A DNA stretch of 64,000 nt from Mycobacterium senriense (GTDB lineage Bacteria > Actinomycetota > Actinomycetes > Mycobacteriales > Mycobacteriaceae), in contig NZ_AP024828.1 of the NCBI RefSeq assembly GCF_019668465.1, positions 682,001-746,000 of the forward strand, read 5' to 3'. This document shows positions 17,888 through 29,127 of the stretch, piece after piece; position 1 is the stretch's first letter; every line of letters starts with the position of its first letter. The position numbers and the translations under genes are program-made. The notes beneath the pieces are model-generated. The model was not told the DNA's origin. It saw nothing but the letters and a program-made list of their open reading frames with translations, and searched no databases.

Positions 17888-19009
17888 GTGAAGCGCAATC
17901 GTTCGGTCGTCGGCGCCCTGGCGACCGGCGCCATCTTGGTCTCCGCCTGCAGCAACTCCCCCGCGAGCCTGCCCTATACCGCCGGGGCCAAGGTCGACTG
18001 CGGCGGCAAGCAGACCCTGGCGGCCAGCGGCTCGACGGCGCAAGCCAACGCGATGACCAAATTCATCGAGGCCTATCGCCGGGCCTGCTCGTCGCAGACC
18101 CTCAACTACACCGCCAACGGGTCCGGCAACGGCATCAACGACTTTCTCGCCGGCAAAACCGATTTCGCCGGATCGGACACACCGCTGGCGGGAGACCAAT
18201 ACGCCGCCGCCATGCGGCGGTGCGGCGGCGCCGACGCGTGGAACCTGCCGGTGGTGTTCGGCCCGCTGGCCATCACCTACAACCTCGCCACCGTCGACTC
18301 CCTGGTGCTCGACGCGCCCACGCTGGCCAAGATCTTCAACGGCACCGTCACGCGCTGGGACGACCCGGCCCTGACGTCGCTCAATGCCTCCATGCCGGCC
18401 GAGGACATTCACGTCATCTACCGCAGCGACGGGTCGGGCACCACCGACAATTTCCAGGCCTATCTGCAGTCCGCATCCGGCGGCGCCTGGGGCAAGGGTG
18501 CGGGCAAGACCTTCAACGGCGGCGTGGGTACCGGCGCCGTGGGCAACGCCGGCATCGCCGCCGCCGTGAAGGGCACCGAGGGGGCGATCGGCTACAACGA
18601 ACTCTCGTTCGCGCTCCAGCAGGGCCTGTTCGCCGCCGAGATCAAGACGCCGGCCAGCCGCAGGTCGTTGCGCCCGGTCCGGATCGGCACCGACACGGTC
18701 GGCAAAACCATCAAGGGCGCCAAGATCACCGGCGCGGGAAACGATCTGGTACTGGACCTGTCGTCGTTCTACAACCCCGCCCAGCCCGACGTCTATCCGA
18801 TTGTGTTGGCCACCTACGAGATCGTCTGCTCGAAGTACCCGACCTACGATGTGGCCAAGGCGGTCAAGGCTTTTCTGCAGGCGGCCATTGGCCCCGGCCA
18901 GATCGAACTGGCCAGAAGCGGTTACATTCCGTTGTCGGCCGACTTCCAGGCGCGCGTCTCCAGCGCGGTCGACGCGATCAGCTCCGCGGACGCGCCGAAA
19001 CCCGAATGA
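17888..19009 (+). CDS. pstS: PstS-family phosphate-binding lipoprotein
   Basis: 373 residues from GTG 17888 ([21 protein letters not shown]), a lipoprotein signal whose lipobox LVSAC places the protein on the outer face of the membrane. The mature part follows the PstS fold: [12 protein letters not shown] (phosphate-loop strand), [49 protein letters not shown] with the second phosphate-binding loop, and [10 protein letters not shown]. It should bind inorganic phosphate for a Pst ABC transporter, but no pstA, pstB or pstC lies next to it, and mycobacteria keep several pstS genes elsewhere. It is divergent from FGE and convergent with a DUF4436 gene. The open frame extends to ATG 17849, but the signal peptide starts at 17888. 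Looks like an insertion between sulfatase and FGE. Confidence 0.88.
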   Translation: MKRNRSVVGALATGAILVSACSNSPASLPYTAGAKVDCGGKQTLAASGSTAQANAMTKFIEAYRRACSSQTLNYTANGSGNGINDFLAGKTDFAGSDTPLAGDQYAAAMRRCGGADAWNLPVVFGPLAITYNLATVDSLVLDAPTLAKIFNGTVTRWDDPALTSLNASMPAEDIHVIYRSDGSGTTDNFQAYLQSASGGAWGKGAGKTFNGGVGTGAVGNAGIAAAVKGTEGAIGYNELSFALQQGLFAAEIKTPASRRSLRPVRIGTDTVGKTIKGAKITGAGNDLVLDLSSFYNPAQPDVYPIVLATYEIVCSKYPTYDVAKAVKAFLQAAIGPGQIELARSGYIPLSADFQARVSSAVDAISSADAPKPE

Positions 19010-19015
19010 GCGAAT

Positions 19016-19942
19016 TCAGGTCTTGGTGGGTGTTTTTCGGTCGCGCTGTCGCCACCAGCCGACCAGGAACAGCGTCAGCGCGGAGACCAGCCCGATCAAC
19101 ACCCACAGCACGATGGCCTGATCGACCCACGCGCCGTACGGTGGGCTGCCCGGCAGGATGTTACGCAGCGGGACAATCGCGAAAAGCATTGCGCCGTACC
19201 ACGTGGTGAGCGGCGGCAGGAACGACGTCCTGCCCAGCGCCACGGGAATGGCGACCCAGAGCGCCAGGACGGGCAGCGAGATCAAAACCAGACAGATGCC
19301 GACGTCGAAGATCAGTTGCCCCTTGGCCCGGTGCAACGTAATCACCAAGTCGTCCTTGAGATCTGGGTTGTTGTCCTCGGCGTCGTGGACACGGGTGACG
19401 GTGGCATCCCACCCGTCCAGCCCGCCGGTGGCTTCGACGCGGGCGGCCGTCTTCTCCTTGTTGGCACCGGAGCCGGTGAACACGTCGGCCGAGATGACCC
19501 CGGTTCGGTACGAATCGAACGGCCAGTTCGCGGGGTCGCCGTGCGCCTCGATGGTCGTGGTCACCTGTGCGGGCGCCTTGCCGACCGGGTACTGCAGGTC
19601 ACCCAGATCGTTGTCGGGATACAAGCGCACCGCCGCGTCGGTGGTCAGCACGCCGAAGTTCTTGTCGTACAACGTGTCTTTGGGGTAGACGAGCACATTG
19701 ACCGTCAACCGGTTCGCGACGGTGTCCAGTTTCTCCAGCCGCACCTGTACGACGCTGTCTTCGGCCTCCACCTTGCTCAGGTCCACCGCAGGCAGCGGGG
19801 GCGCCGATTTGGCCAGCAGGTGCACGGCGATCAGCGACAGCATGTAGATAACGATGAGGGAGACGACGATCCCGAACGCGATCGCGATTTGCCGTCCTCG
19901 TGCGCCGACCGGTGCCGGCCGCGCCGGAGGCCCGGCGGTCAT
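19016..19942 (-). CDS. DUF4436 family membrane protein (copy 2)
   Basis: 308 residues, clearly paralogous to the protein at 15396-16331 along the whole length: LYPDNDLGDLQYPVGKAPAQ, TTIEAHGDPANWPFDSYRT, FDVGICLVLISLPVLALWVAIP and FAIVPLRNILPG are shared with few changes. It has the same layout of one N-terminal helix, an extracytoplasmic domain and three C-terminal helices. It ends six bases from the convergent pstS stop. The two copies flank FGE and pstS, which suggests duplication together with the pstS insertion. Function unknown. Confidence 0.88.
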   Translation of the reverse strand: MTAGPPARPAPVGARGRQIAIAFGIVVSLIVIYMLSLIAVHLLAKSAPPLPAVDLSKVEAEDSVVQVRLEKLDTVANRLTVNVLVYPKDTLYDKNFGVLTTDAAVRLYPDNDLGDLQYPVGKAPAQVTTTIEAHGDPANWPFDSYRTGVISADVFTGSGANKEKTAARVEATGGLDGWDATVTRVHDAEDNNPDLKDDLVITLHRAKGQLIFDVGICLVLISLPVLALWVAIPVALGRTSFLPPLTTWYGAMLFAIVPLRNILPGSPPYGAWVDQAIVLWVLIGLVSALTLFLVGWWRQRDRKTPTKT

Positions 19943-20068
19943 TGGGGCATCATGCCGCGTGATGCTAGCAGCGCGGACCCGACATTTCAGCGGATAACGG
20001 CGACGGCTTCCGGCCCCACCCGTTTGCTGAGCCGGCGTCGGCGGCGGCGCTGTTGACCCCCCGGCGGA

Positions 20069-22429
20069 TCAGTCCCGCGAAAACGCAAGCGCGATCTCGG
20101 TTTCCACATCCACGTAGGGCCGGCCGGACAGGTCGACGGTGACCTGGGTGATGGTGCCGCCGGTGAACGTGAAGGGCGCCTTATAGCGGCTGGACACCCC
20201 CGATCCGCCGTTGCGCCCGACCGTGATACCCGCCCCGGCAAGCCCGAAGGTGCCTGGGTGGGTGGTCACCCCGGCCAGCGTGGCGACGACCTTGTCGTCG
20301 ATGAACAGCGTGACGTCGCCCAGCGGCGTGTGGCTGTTCTCGACCGTTCCGGTGCGTGAATAGCTGGCGCCGAACAGATGCCTGCCCAGGGGCATGGCGT
20401 CGGACGAGGACACCTCCTGCTGGCGCTCGCCGAGGAAGTTGTACACGTAATGCAGCCGTCCGTCCTGAATGAACAGCACGTGCCCGCCGTGCGCGCCGCC
20501 CTGCTTGAACAGCACCCCCTCGGCGCCGGTGGTGTCCACAGTCACGTCGGCCAGCACCGAGAACGACCGGCCGCGGAGTTCAGCTGCGGCACCGATGCCG
20601 ACATCGGCGCAGTCGGGATAGTAGATGTAGCTGTTCCGGTCGCTGACCAGATACGGCCGCGACCGCCCCAGCGTCTCCAGGATGTTCAGATCCGATAGGG
20701 GCAGCCCGTTGTATTTGGCCGCCTCCGAGAACCACAGCGCCTTGAGTTCTTCGAGTTTGTCCGGGTTTTCGGCCGCCAGGTCGTGGCACTGGCTGCGGTC
20801 GGCCTCGATGTGGAACAGTTCCCAGCGGTCGGCGTCGAAGTGCGACCAGCCGGCCGGTGTCGCGGCGTGCACGGTGTTGGCGAACCAGCCCTGATGCCAG
20901 ATCCCGCGGGTGCCCAGCATGGTGTAGAACTGGGTGCTCTTGCCGGTGTCGGCGCCCGAATCGGCAAGGGCTGCTTTGAAACTCACCCCGTCGAGCGGCT
21001 TCTGGGCGATGCCCTTGACCGTTTCCGGCGGCGTCATGTCCAGCAGGTCGTAGACGGTCGGGGTGATGTCGCAGACGTTGACGTAGTTGTCGCGGACTTC
21101 GCCGTGTGCGGCAATTCCGTTGGGCCACGAAATGATTGCCGTGTCGGCGATGCCACCCTCATGCGACGCGTAGCGCTTGTACAGCTTGTAGGGCGTGTTG
21201 AACGCCATCGCCCATCCGATCGGGTAATGGTTGTAGGTCTCCGGGCCGCCGAGGTGTTCGAACAGCTTCATGCTTTCTTCGACGGTGTCGATGTAGCCGT
21301 TGAAGAACTTGCCCTCGTTGACCGAGCCGTTCGGGCCACCCTCACCGCTGGCGCCGTTGTCGGAGATGACCACGATGATGGTGTTGTCCAGCTGACCCGA
21401 TTCCTCGAGGTAGTCCAGGATCCGGCCGATCTGGGCGTCGGTGTAGCTCAGGAATCCGGCGAACACCTCGGCCATGCGGGAGAACAGCCTCTTCTCCTCG
21501 TCGTTCAGCGAGTCCCAGGGTCGCACCGTGTCCTGCAGCGGCCACGGTTCGCCGCCCGGCCCCTTCACGTCGAGATACGGGTTGACCGGTGATAATTCAG
21601 TGTCGGGCGGCACGATCCCCAGCGACTTCTGCCGCTCCAGCACCACCTCGCGGTAGCGCTCATAGCCCATGTCGAACTTGCCGGCGTAGCGGTCCGCCCA
21701 TTCCTTGAAAACGTGATGCGGCGCGTGCCCGGCGCCCGGGCACACGTAGGAGAACCAAGGCTTCTCGGGCGCAATCACTTTGGCGTCGCGGATGAATTCG
21801 ATCGTCTTGTCGGCGATGTCCTTGGAGAGGTGGTAGCCGTCCTCCGGGGCGCCCGGCGGAGTGACCGGGTGGTTGTCGTACACCAGGTCCGGATACCACT
21901 GGTCGGTCTCCCCGCCCAGGAACCCGTAGAACCGCTCGAAGCCGCGCGAGGTCGGCCAGTGCCGCTTCGTGGAGGCGAGGTTCGATTCCTCGAGGGGTGT
22001 CAGGTGCCACTTGCCCACGCAGTAGGTGTTGTAACCGCGTTCGGCGAGAGCCTCGGAGAGCAGGCCGGTTTCGAACGGGATGCGGCCATTGGAATTGGGG
22101 AAGCCCTCGGTGAACTCTTCGATCATGGCCATGCCGACGGTGGTGGCGTTGCGGCCGGTCAGCAGTGCTGCCCTGGTCGGTGAGCACAGTGCCGTGGTGT
22201 GAAACTGCGAAAGCCGGACACCGCGCTCGGCGATGCGCGTCATCGCCGGCATCTCGACCAGGCCACCGAAGCAGTCCCAGGTCGCGATGCCCGTGTCGTC
22301 CCACACCAGGTACAGCACGTTGGGTGCGTTGGGCGGCGCGGTCGGTGCGGCGTAGGGCCCCCAATCCGGTTCGGAATCCCGGATGTCGAGCTCGATCTTC
22401 CCGTTGAACTGCCCCGACCCAGCCACCAT
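20069..22429 (-). CDS. atsA: Type I arylsulfatase AtsA
   Basis: 786 residues from ATG 22429 (GTG 22441 would add four). The sulfatase signature ALCSPTRAALLTGRNAT holds the cysteine (about position 82) that is converted to formylglycine; metal-binding WDDTG is near residue 45, GKWHL and the late DNGASGEGG complete the active site. It hydrolyses sulfate esters and needs the FGE encoded at 16584-17474. No signal peptide, so it is cytosolic. The C-terminal 170 residues form a beta-rich domain common to the long mycobacterial/Pseudomonas-type arylsulfatases. It lies 88 bp after rpsQ in the same direction, as Rv0711 does in M. tuberculosis, and may be partly cotranscribed with the S10 operon. GTGAGG six bases before ATG 22429 is a fair ribosome site. 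Confidence 0.95.
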   Translation of the reverse strand: MVAGSGQFNGKIELDIRDSEPDWGPYAAPTAPPNAPNVLYLVWDDTGIATWDCFGGLVEMPAMTRIAERGVRLSQFHTTALCSPTRAALLTGRNATTVGMAMIEEFTEGFPNSNGRIPFETGLLSEALAERGYNTYCVGKWHLTPLEESNLASTKRHWPTSRGFERFYGFLGGETDQWYPDLVYDNHPVTPPGAPEDGYHLSKDIADKTIEFIRDAKVIAPEKPWFSYVCPGAGHAPHHVFKEWADRYAGKFDMGYERYREVVLERQKSLGIVPPDTELSPVNPYLDVKGPGGEPWPLQDTVRPWDSLNDEEKRLFSRMAEVFAGFLSYTDAQIGRILDYLEESGQLDNTIIVVISDNGASGEGGPNGSVNEGKFFNGYIDTVEESMKLFEHLGGPETYNHYPIGWAMAFNTPYKLYKRYASHEGGIADTAIISWPNGIAAHGEVRDNYVNVCDITPTVYDLLDMTPPETVKGIAQKPLDGVSFKAALADSGADTGKSTQFYTMLGTRGIWHQGWFANTVHAATPAGWSHFDADRWELFHIEADRSQCHDLAAENPDKLEELKALWFSEAAKYNGLPLSDLNILETLGRSRPYLVSDRNSYIYYPDCADVGIGAAAELRGRSFSVLADVTVDTTGAEGVLFKQGGAHGGHVLFIQDGRLHYVYNFLGERQQEVSSSDAMPLGRHLFGASYSRTGTVENSHTPLGDVTLFIDDKVVATLAGVTTHPGTFGLAGAGITVGRNGGSGVSSRYKAPFTFTGGTITQVTVDLSGRPYVDVETEIALAFSRD

Positions 22430-22517
22430 CGTCAGCCTCACTCTCGTAGCGGACTTGCCGAACGTGCGTGAAGACTACACCCGGGACCGGGCGCTGCGGT
22501 GGCGGTACTAAAAGGGC

Positions 22518-22865
22518 TTACTTCGCCTTTTCCAGAATTTCGACGAGCCGCCAACGTTTGGTCGCCGACGTGGGGCGGGTCTCCATCAGGGAGACGCGGT
22601 CGCCGATCCCGGCGGTGCTGTTCTCGTCGTGCGCCTTGACCTTCGTGGTGGTCCGGATGATCTTGCCGTACAGCGGGTGACGCACGCGGTCTTCGAGCTC
22701 GACCACGATGGTCTTCTGCATCTTGTCGCTCACCACGTAGCCGATGCGCACCTTGCGGCGGCCCCGCACCTTCGGGTTGGCCGGAGTGTTCTTGGGGCCC
22801 TTGTCCTTCGACGCGGCCTCGGTTGCGGCGGCCTTCTTGGGGGCAGCCTTCTTGGCTTCTGCCAT
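22518..22865 (-). CDS. rpsQ: 30S ribosomal protein S17
   Basis: 115 residues from ATG 22865; a GTG three bases earlier is possible. The S17 OB-fold core begins at [23 protein letters not shown] and includes [19 protein letters not shown]. It is preceded by a 35-residue lysine/alanine-rich extension ([20 protein letters not shown]) typical of mycobacterial S17 and missing in E. coli. S17 is a primary 16S rRNA-binding protein. Start overlaps the rpmC stop by one base. Last ribosomal gene of the S10 operon here. Confidence 0.96.
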   Translation of the reverse strand: MAEAKKAAPKKAAATEAASKDKGPKNTPANPKVRGRRKVRIGYVVSDKMQKTIVVELEDRVRHPLYGKIIRTTTKVKAHDENSTAGIGDRVSLMETRPTSATKRWRLVEILEKAK

Positions 22866-23098
22866 CACGATTCCTTACCGTCGGGCCCGGAAGCCAAGCC
22901 CAGTTCTCGTTCGCGCAGCACGGTGTAGACGCGCGCGATCTCCTGACGCACCGTGCGGAGCCGGCGGTTGTTGGTGAGCTGTCCGGTCGCCATCTGGAAA
23001 CGCAGATTGAAAAGCTCTTCCTTGGATTCGCGCAACCGCTCGGCCAGCTCCTCTTCGGTGAGCTCGCGCAGTTCGCCAGGCGAAATTCCCACGGCCAT
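22865..23098 (-). CDS. rpmC: 50S ribosomal protein L29
   Basis: 77 residues; L29 lies near the peptide exit tunnel and helps dock trigger factor and [36 protein letters not shown] is the family core, and [23 protein letters not shown] the second helix. Starts at ATG 23098, one base overlapping the rplP stop; a longer in-frame extension to 23242 is a shadow of rplP. Confidence 0.96.
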   Translation of the reverse strand: MAVGISPGELRELTEEELAERLRESKEELFNLRFQMATGQLTNNRRLRTVRQEIARVYTVLRERELGLASGPDGKES

Positions 23099-23514
23099 CA
23101 GAACTGATCCTCTCGAGTCACGATGCGTGCCTTGATCGGCAGCTTGTGGATAGCGCGGGTCAGCGCCGCCCGGGCGGTCTGCTCGTTGGGGTAGCTGAGT
23201 TCGAACAGCACCCGGCCCGGCTTGACGTTGACGACCCACCACTCCGGCGAACCCTTACCAGAACCCATGCGGGTTTCGGCGGGCTTCTTGGTCAGCGGGC
23301 GGTCCGGGAAGACGTTGATCCACACCTTGCCGCCACGCTTGATGTGCCGGTTGATGGCGATACGAGCGGACTCGATCTGCCGGTTGGTGACGTAGGCGTG
23401 CTCCAGAGCCTGGATGCCGTAGTCACCGAAGTTCACCGCCGTGCCGCCACTGGCGATGCCGCGCTGGCGGGGGTGGTGCTGCTTGCGGTGTTTAACCCTG
23501 CGGGGAATCAACAT
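23098..23514 (-). CDS. rplP: 50S ribosomal protein L16
   Basis: 138 residues, standard length. [19 protein letters not shown] and the loop [27 protein letters not shown] identify L16, which sits at the A-tRNA elbow site of the peptidyl-transferase centre. It lies three bases after rpsC and overlaps rpmC by one base. Confidence 0.97.
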   Translation of the reverse strand: MLIPRRVKHRKQHHPRQRGIASGGTAVNFGDYGIQALEHAYVTNRQIESARIAINRHIKRGGKVWINVFPDRPLTKKPAETRMGSGKGSPEWWVVNVKPGRVLFELSYPNEQTARAALTRAIHKLPIKARIVTREDQF

Positions 23515-23517
23515 GAT

Positions 23518-24907
<1,390 letters not shown>

Positions 24908-24911
<4 letters not shown>

Positions 24912-25189
24912 CGCCGTTTGGCCTTCCGGTCGTCCTTGATGTGTCCCTTGAAGGTGCGGGTGGGCGCGAATTCACCAAGCTTGTGGCCGACCATCGCCTC
25001 GGTGACGAACACCGGGACGTGCTTGCGTCCGTCGTGGACGGCGAAGGTGTGGCCGATGAAGTCAGGAATGATCGTCGAACGCCGCGACCATGTCTTGATC
25101 ACCTGTTTGGTGTTCTTCTCGTTCTGCGTGTCCACCTTCTTGAGCAGGTGGCCATCGACGAACGGGCCCTTCTTCAGGCTGCGTGGCAT
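24908..25189 (-). CDS. rpsS: 30S ribosomal protein S19
   Basis: 93 residues, standard. [18 protein letters not shown] and [29 protein letters not shown] are canonical S19 segments; the protein sits in the 30S head near the A-site finger. It lies 17 bp after rplB and overlaps rplV by four bases. Confidence 0.98.
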
Positions 25190-25206
25190 GTGCTACTCCT
25201 GACTTC

Positions 25207-26049
25207 CTAGCGACCGTGCTTCTTGCCGGTGCGCCGGCGTCGGACAATGAGCTTGTTACTGGCCTTGTTCGGGTGGCGGGTGCGGCCCTCCGGCTTGCCC
25301 CATGGGCTCACCGGGTGGCGACCACCGGAGGTCTTACCCTCACCACCACCGTGCGGGTGGTCCACCGGGTTCATGACGACACCACGGACCGAAGGGCGCT
25401 TGCCCTTCCACCGCATCCGGCCGGCCTTGCCCCAGTTGATGTTCGCCTGCTCGGCGTTGCCGACCTCGCCGACCGTGGCGCGGCAGCGCACGTCGACGCG
25501 GCGGATCTCACCGCTGGGCATACGCAGCGACGCGTAGGTGCCCTCTTTACCGAGCAGCTGGATGCTGGACCCGGCCGACCGCGCCAGCTTGGCGCCACCG
25601 CCCGGGCGCAGCTCCACGGCGTGGATCACGGTACCGGCCGGGATGTTGCGCAGCGGCAGGTTGTTGCCCGGCTTGATGTCGGCGTTCGGGCCGCACTCCA
25701 CCACGTCGCCCTGCGAGAGTCCCTGCGGCGCAATGATGTAACGCTTCTCGCCGTCCAGGAAGTGCAGCAGCGCGATGTTCGCGGTGCGGTTGGGGTCGTA
25801 CTCGATGTGCGCGACCTTGGCGTTGACGCCGTCCTTGTCGTTGCGACGGAAGTCGATCACCCGGTAGGCGCGCTTGTGGCCACCACCCTTGTGGCGGGTG
25901 GTGATGCGGCCGTGCGCGTTTCGCCCACCGTGGCCGTGCAGCGGACGCACCAGCGACTTCTCCGGGGCGGAACGAGTGACCTCGGAGAAATCGGACACGC
26001 TCGAGCCGCGACGGCCCGGGCTCGTCGGCTTGTACTTACGAATTGCCAT
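25207..26049 (-). CDS. rplB: 50S ribosomal protein L2
   Basis: 280 residues. [14 protein letters not shown] starts the protein and [26 protein letters not shown] holds the conserved histidine essential for peptidyl transfer. L2 is needed for subunit joining and tRNA binding. It is 27 bp after rplW in the S10 operon. Confidence 0.98.
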   Translation of the reverse strand: MAIRKYKPTSPGRRGSSVSDFSEVTRSAPEKSLVRPLHGHGGRNAHGRITTRHKGGGHKRAYRVIDFRRNDKDGVNAKVAHIEYDPNRTANIALLHFLDGEKRYIIAPQGLSQGDVVECGPNADIKPGNNLPLRNIPAGTVIHAVELRPGGGAKLARSAGSSIQLLGKEGTYASLRMPSGEIRRVDVRCRATVGEVGNAEQANINWGKAGRMRWKGKRPSVRGVVMNPVDHPHGGGEGKTSGGRHPVSPWGKPEGRTRHPNKASNKLIVRRRRTGKKHGR

Positions 26050-26076
26050 GTCTAATCAGGTTTCCTCTCGCGGCGG

Positions 26077-26379
26077 CTACGCCGGTGCCCCGAACAGATC
26101 GATCGGCTTGCTACCCGGCGCCAGCGTGACGATGGCCCGCTTGGTGCTCTTGCGCTTGCCGAATCCGGTCCTGGTGCGCTTCCGCTTACCTTGCCGGTTC
26201 GCGGTGTTCACCGATGCGACCTTGACGGAGAAGATCTTCTCGATAGCGATCTTGATCTGCGTCTTGTTCGAATCGGGGTGCACCACAAACGTGTACACGT
26301 TGTCGTCGAGCAGCGAATAGGACTTCTCCGAGATGACCGGGCCGAGAATGATGTCGCGGGGGTCAGTGATGGTCGCCAT
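26077..26379 (-). CDS. rplW: 50S ribosomal protein L23
   Basis: 100 residues. [18 protein letters not shown] and [27 protein letters not shown] are L23 hallmarks. L23 forms the docking site for trigger factor and SRP beside the exit tunnel. Its ATG touches the rplD stop with no gap. Confidence 0.98.
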   Translation of the reverse strand: MATITDPRDIILGPVISEKSYSLLDDNVYTFVVHPDSNKTQIKIAIEKIFSVKVASVNTANRQGKRKRTRTGFGKRKSTKRAIVTLAPGSKPIDLFGAPA

Positions 26380-27060
26380 CTAGGCCGAAACCTCCACATC
26401 TTTATCGGCGGCACCGCCGGTGGCCCCGGCGATGTAGGCGTTGAGCGCCTCAACACTGAACACCACGTCGTCGGAGCGCAGCACGTCATAGGTGTTGAGC
26501 TGGTCGGGGGTCAGGATGTGCACACCGGGGAGGTTGCGCACGCTCTTGGCGCCGGCCTCGTCGCTGCGTCCGATCACGACCAGCACCTGCTTGCGGTCGG
26601 TGAGCGTGCCCAGGAACGCCTTCGCGTTCTTCGTCGAAGGGGTTTGGCCGGCGACGATTTCGGTGATCGCGTGGATGCGGCCGTTGCGCGCCCGGTCGGA
26701 CAGTGCGCCGCGCAACGCCGCGGCGATCATCTTCTTGGGCGTGCGCTGGCTGTAGTCGCGGGGCTTGGGCCCGTGCACGATGCCACCGCCGGTGAACTGC
26801 GGGGCACGCGTCGAACCCTGTCGGGCGCGGCCGGTTCCCTTCTGCCGGTACGGCTTACGGCCACCGCCACTGACGTCGCCACGCGTCTTGGTCGAGTGCG
26901 TGCCCTGACGTGCGGCCGCCCGTTGCGCGGTGACGACCTGGTGCATCAGCGCGATGTTGGCCGGGGCGTCGAACAATTCGGCCGGCAGCTCGATCGAGCC
27001 CTCGACCTTGCCGCCCGGCGTCTTGACGTCAATCTTGAGCGTCTTGGAGCCTTCTGCCAT
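26380..27060 (-). CDS. rplD: 50S ribosomal protein L4
   Basis: 226 residues from ATG 27060; a GTG three bases earlier is also possible. [47 protein letters not shown] (abbreviated: the basic loop around [16 protein letters not shown]) is the tunnel-lining extension. L4 lines the exit tunnel and in E. coli represses its own operon through the S10 leader; a hairpin upstream of rpsJ here could serve a similar purpose. Start overlaps the rplC stop by one base. Confidence 0.97.
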   Translation of the reverse strand: MAEGSKTLKIDVKTPGGKVEGSIELPAELFDAPANIALMHQVVTAQRAAARQGTHSTKTRGDVSGGGRKPYRQKGTGRARQGSTRAPQFTGGGIVHGPKPRDYSQRTPKKMIAAALRGALSDRARNGRIHAITEIVAGQTPSTKNAKAFLGTLTDRKQVLVVIGRSDEAGAKSVRNLPGVHILTPDQLNTYDVLRSDDVVFSVEALNAYIAGATGGAADKDVEVSA

Positions 27061-27713
27061 CACTTCTCACCTCGTTTGACCGCGCTGCGGACCACGACGA
27101 GTCCACCGGTGCGGCCGGGGACCGCACCCTTGATCAGCAGCACGCCGTTCTCGGTATCGACTTTGTGCACCAACAGGTTCTGGACGGTCACGCGATCGCT
27201 ACCCATCCGGCCCGACATCCGGGTGCCCTTGAACACCCGGGCGGGGGTGGCGCAGCCGCCGATCGAACCCGGGCGGCGGTGCACCGCCTGGGCACCGTGG
27301 CTGGCGCCCTGCCCACGGAAGCCGTGGCGCTTCATGGTGCCGGCGAAGCCCTTGCCCTTGGAGGTGCCCGTGACGTCGACGTAGGCGCCGTCGGCGAAGA
27401 TCTCCGCCGTCAGCTCCTGGCCGACCTCGTACTCGGCGGCCGCCTCGGGGTTCTCCAGCCGCAGCTCGGCCAGGAACCGGCGCGGGTTCACGCCCGCGGC
27501 GGCGTACTGACCGGTCACCGGCTTGTTGACCTTGCGGGGACTGATCTCGCCGTAGGCCAGCTGCACGGCGCTGTAGCCGTCCTGCTCGGGGGTACGGATC
27601 CGGGTCACCACGTTCGGGCCGGCCTTGACGACCGTCACCGGCACGATCCTGTTGTTCTCGTCGAACACCTGCGTCATGCCCAGCTTGGTACCCAGAATGC
27701 CTTTTCTTGCCAT
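27060..27713 (-). CDS. rplC: 50S ribosomal protein L3
   Basis: 217 residues from ATG 27713 ([18 protein letters not shown]); an open in-frame stretch up to 27749 is not part of L3. The conserved loop [24 protein letters not shown] reaches into the peptidyl-transferase centre. 13 bp after rpsJ. GATCCAGACTC upstream is a poor ribosome site, so translation may depend on rpsJ. Confidence 0.97.
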   Translation of the reverse strand: MARKGILGTKLGMTQVFDENNRIVPVTVVKAGPNVVTRIRTPEQDGYSAVQLAYGEISPRKVNKPVTGQYAAAGVNPRRFLAELRLENPEAAAEYEVGQELTAEIFADGAYVDVTGTSKGKGFAGTMKRHGFRGQGASHGAQAVHRRPGSIGGCATPARVFKGTRMSGRMGSDRVTVQNLLVHKVDTENGVLLIKGAVPGRTGGLVVVRSAVKRGEK

Positions 27714-27726
27714 GAGTCTGGATCTC

Positions 27727-28032
27727 CTACTGGATGTTGACGTCGACACTGGCCGGAAGGTCGATGCGCATCAGCGCGTCGACGGTCTTCGGCGTCGGGT
27801 CGAGGATGTCGATCAGCCGCTTGTGCGTGCGCATCTCGAAGTGCTCCCGCGAGTCCTTGTACTTGTGCGGTGAGCGGATGACGCAATACACGTTCTTCTC
27901 AGTCGGCAGCGGCACCGGACCTACAACACTGGCACCCGTGCGGACGACGGTCTCGACGATCTTGCGCGCCGACGCGTCAATAGCCTCATGGTCGTAGGCC
28001 TTAAGCCTGATGCGGATCTTCTGTCCCGCCAC
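27727..28032 (-). CDS. rpsJ: 30S ribosomal protein S10 (NusE)
   Basis: 101 residues from GTG 28032, with AGGAGA a few bases upstream. [28 protein letters not shown] and [30 protein letters not shown] are canonical. Besides its role in the 30S head, S10 is NusE, the NusB partner in antitermination. It is the first gene of the S10 operon; the frame is open upstream to 28398 but only the last 101 codons are homologous. Confidence 0.97.
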   Translation of the reverse strand: MAGQKIRIRLKAYDHEAIDASARKIVETVVRTGASVVGPVPLPTEKNVYCVIRSPHKYKDSREHFEMRTHKRLIDILDPTPKTVDALMRIDLPASVDVNIQ

Positions 28033-28449
28033 GCTTCTCCTACCCTCACTCCTGTTGAGGCCCGATATTCGGGCCTGGTGCCACCGGCGCGTCGATCGGG
28101 CCGGCCAACTCTGGGCCGATCGAGCGTTGCGCCGGATATTGCGCCGCTGTTTACCTGTCGTGGTCCACCGGCCCCCGCGGTCGGGCGTGTCACCCTCACG
28201 CAGCCTCATCCGCGATCGAAATTCATCGCTCTCAAAGGGTGGGACCGGACGCGCCCGTTTGGACGCTGGTCGTATGCCCGACCAGGCGCAAACCCGGCTC
28301 AAGGCAACCTGAACAGTATGCCTCAGATCCTGGCCCGAACAAAATTCAGCCACGATCTCGGGCCGAATCGGCCGGACCGGACCCCTGGACGGTAGCACTG
28401 GGGGGTAAACGCGCCGGTCAGAGACCTCGAGGCGGCGGGTGCCGCGGCC
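28033..28449 (-). promoter_or_regulatory. Leader and promoter region of the S10 operon
   Basis: 417 bp between the TetR gene and rpsJ. A perfect stem AGGCCCGA-TAT-TCGGGCCT at 28058-28076 lies about 25 bases before the rpsJ start. A candidate promoter on the minus strand reads TTGTTC (28342-28337), 16 bases, CATACT (28320-28315), which would give a leader of about 275 nt. No ORF is convincing. The long leader could support autoregulation by a ribosomal protein, but no known S10-leader fold was recognised. Confidence 0.5.
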
Positions 28450-29100
28450 TCAGGCGCCGGTCGATTCGATGTTCGCTGCGCCGGCCCCGCCGCACTGCAC
28501 ATGTAAGAAGCCGTCGACAGCCGCCAGCGCGCACTGGTGGTAGTCGAAATCGGGCAGCGTGGACAGGCGGCCCAGCACCAGCGGGCCGATGAGCAGGGCG
28601 ATCGCCAGCGACCGGTCCACCTCCCCCAGCTCGGCGGCCTCCGGGCTGTCGAAGATGACGTCGAAGGGCTCGGCGTACTGCTGGGCGATGCGCTCGCGCA
28701 GGGTGGTGATCGCCGAGCTGTCGGCGTTGTGGCTGTGCCGGGGCTCGGGCAAGCCCTCCAGGTCGCGCCCCAGCGCGAGCCACGACATGGCGGACATGAC
28801 GGTGGGCGCCTGGGCGACGGATTCCGCCTGGGCGAGCACCACCGCGACCAGCCGGTCACGCAGCGATCCCTCGGCGGGCGGGGTGGGCGACGCCGGGATG
28901 AGGTTGTTGAAAGCCGCTGCCAGTAGGTCATTTCCGCTCGGGAAGTGGCGATACAGCGTCGCCCGGGCCACGTTGGCGGTGCGGGTGACCGCGTCGACCG
29001 TTACCGCGCTGGGACCCCCGGCACGCAGCAGCGTGACGGCGGCTTCCAGCAGCCTGGCCCGCGACCTCGCGGGGCGCGGGTCGGACGTCCCAGAGTCGAT
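28450..29100 (-). CDS. TetR-family repressor with no standard start codon
   Basis: The frame encodes a complete TetR DNA-binding domain: RARLLEAAVTLLRAGGPSAVTVDAV, TRTANVARATLYRHFPSGNDLLAAAF, then a ligand domain ending GAANIESTGA. But between the upstream in-frame stop near 29139 and the recognition helix there is no ATG, GTG or TTG; the first one is a GTG at 28971 inside the helix-turn-helix, giving a 173-residue protein that could not bind DNA. AGGAAGG sits nine bases before an ATC at 29100, and a GTC ACA precedes it, so the original start was probably ATG or GTG at one of these codons. It is divergent from the MFS exporter and two operators lie between, so it should control that exporter. 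Confidence 0.7.
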   Translation of the reverse strand: MDSGTSDPRPARSRARLLEAAVTLLRAGGPSAVTVDAVTRTANVARATLYRHFPSGNDLLAAAFNNLIPASPTPPAEGSLRDRLVAVVLAQAESVAQAPTVMSAMSWLALGRDLEGLPEPRHSHNADSSAITTLRERIAQQYAEPFDVIFDSPEAAELGEVDRSLAIALLIGPLVLGRLSTLPDFDYHQCALAAVDGFLHVQCGGAGAANIESTGA

Positions 29101-29127
29101 TGTGACCCACCTTCCTGTTTGAGAACG

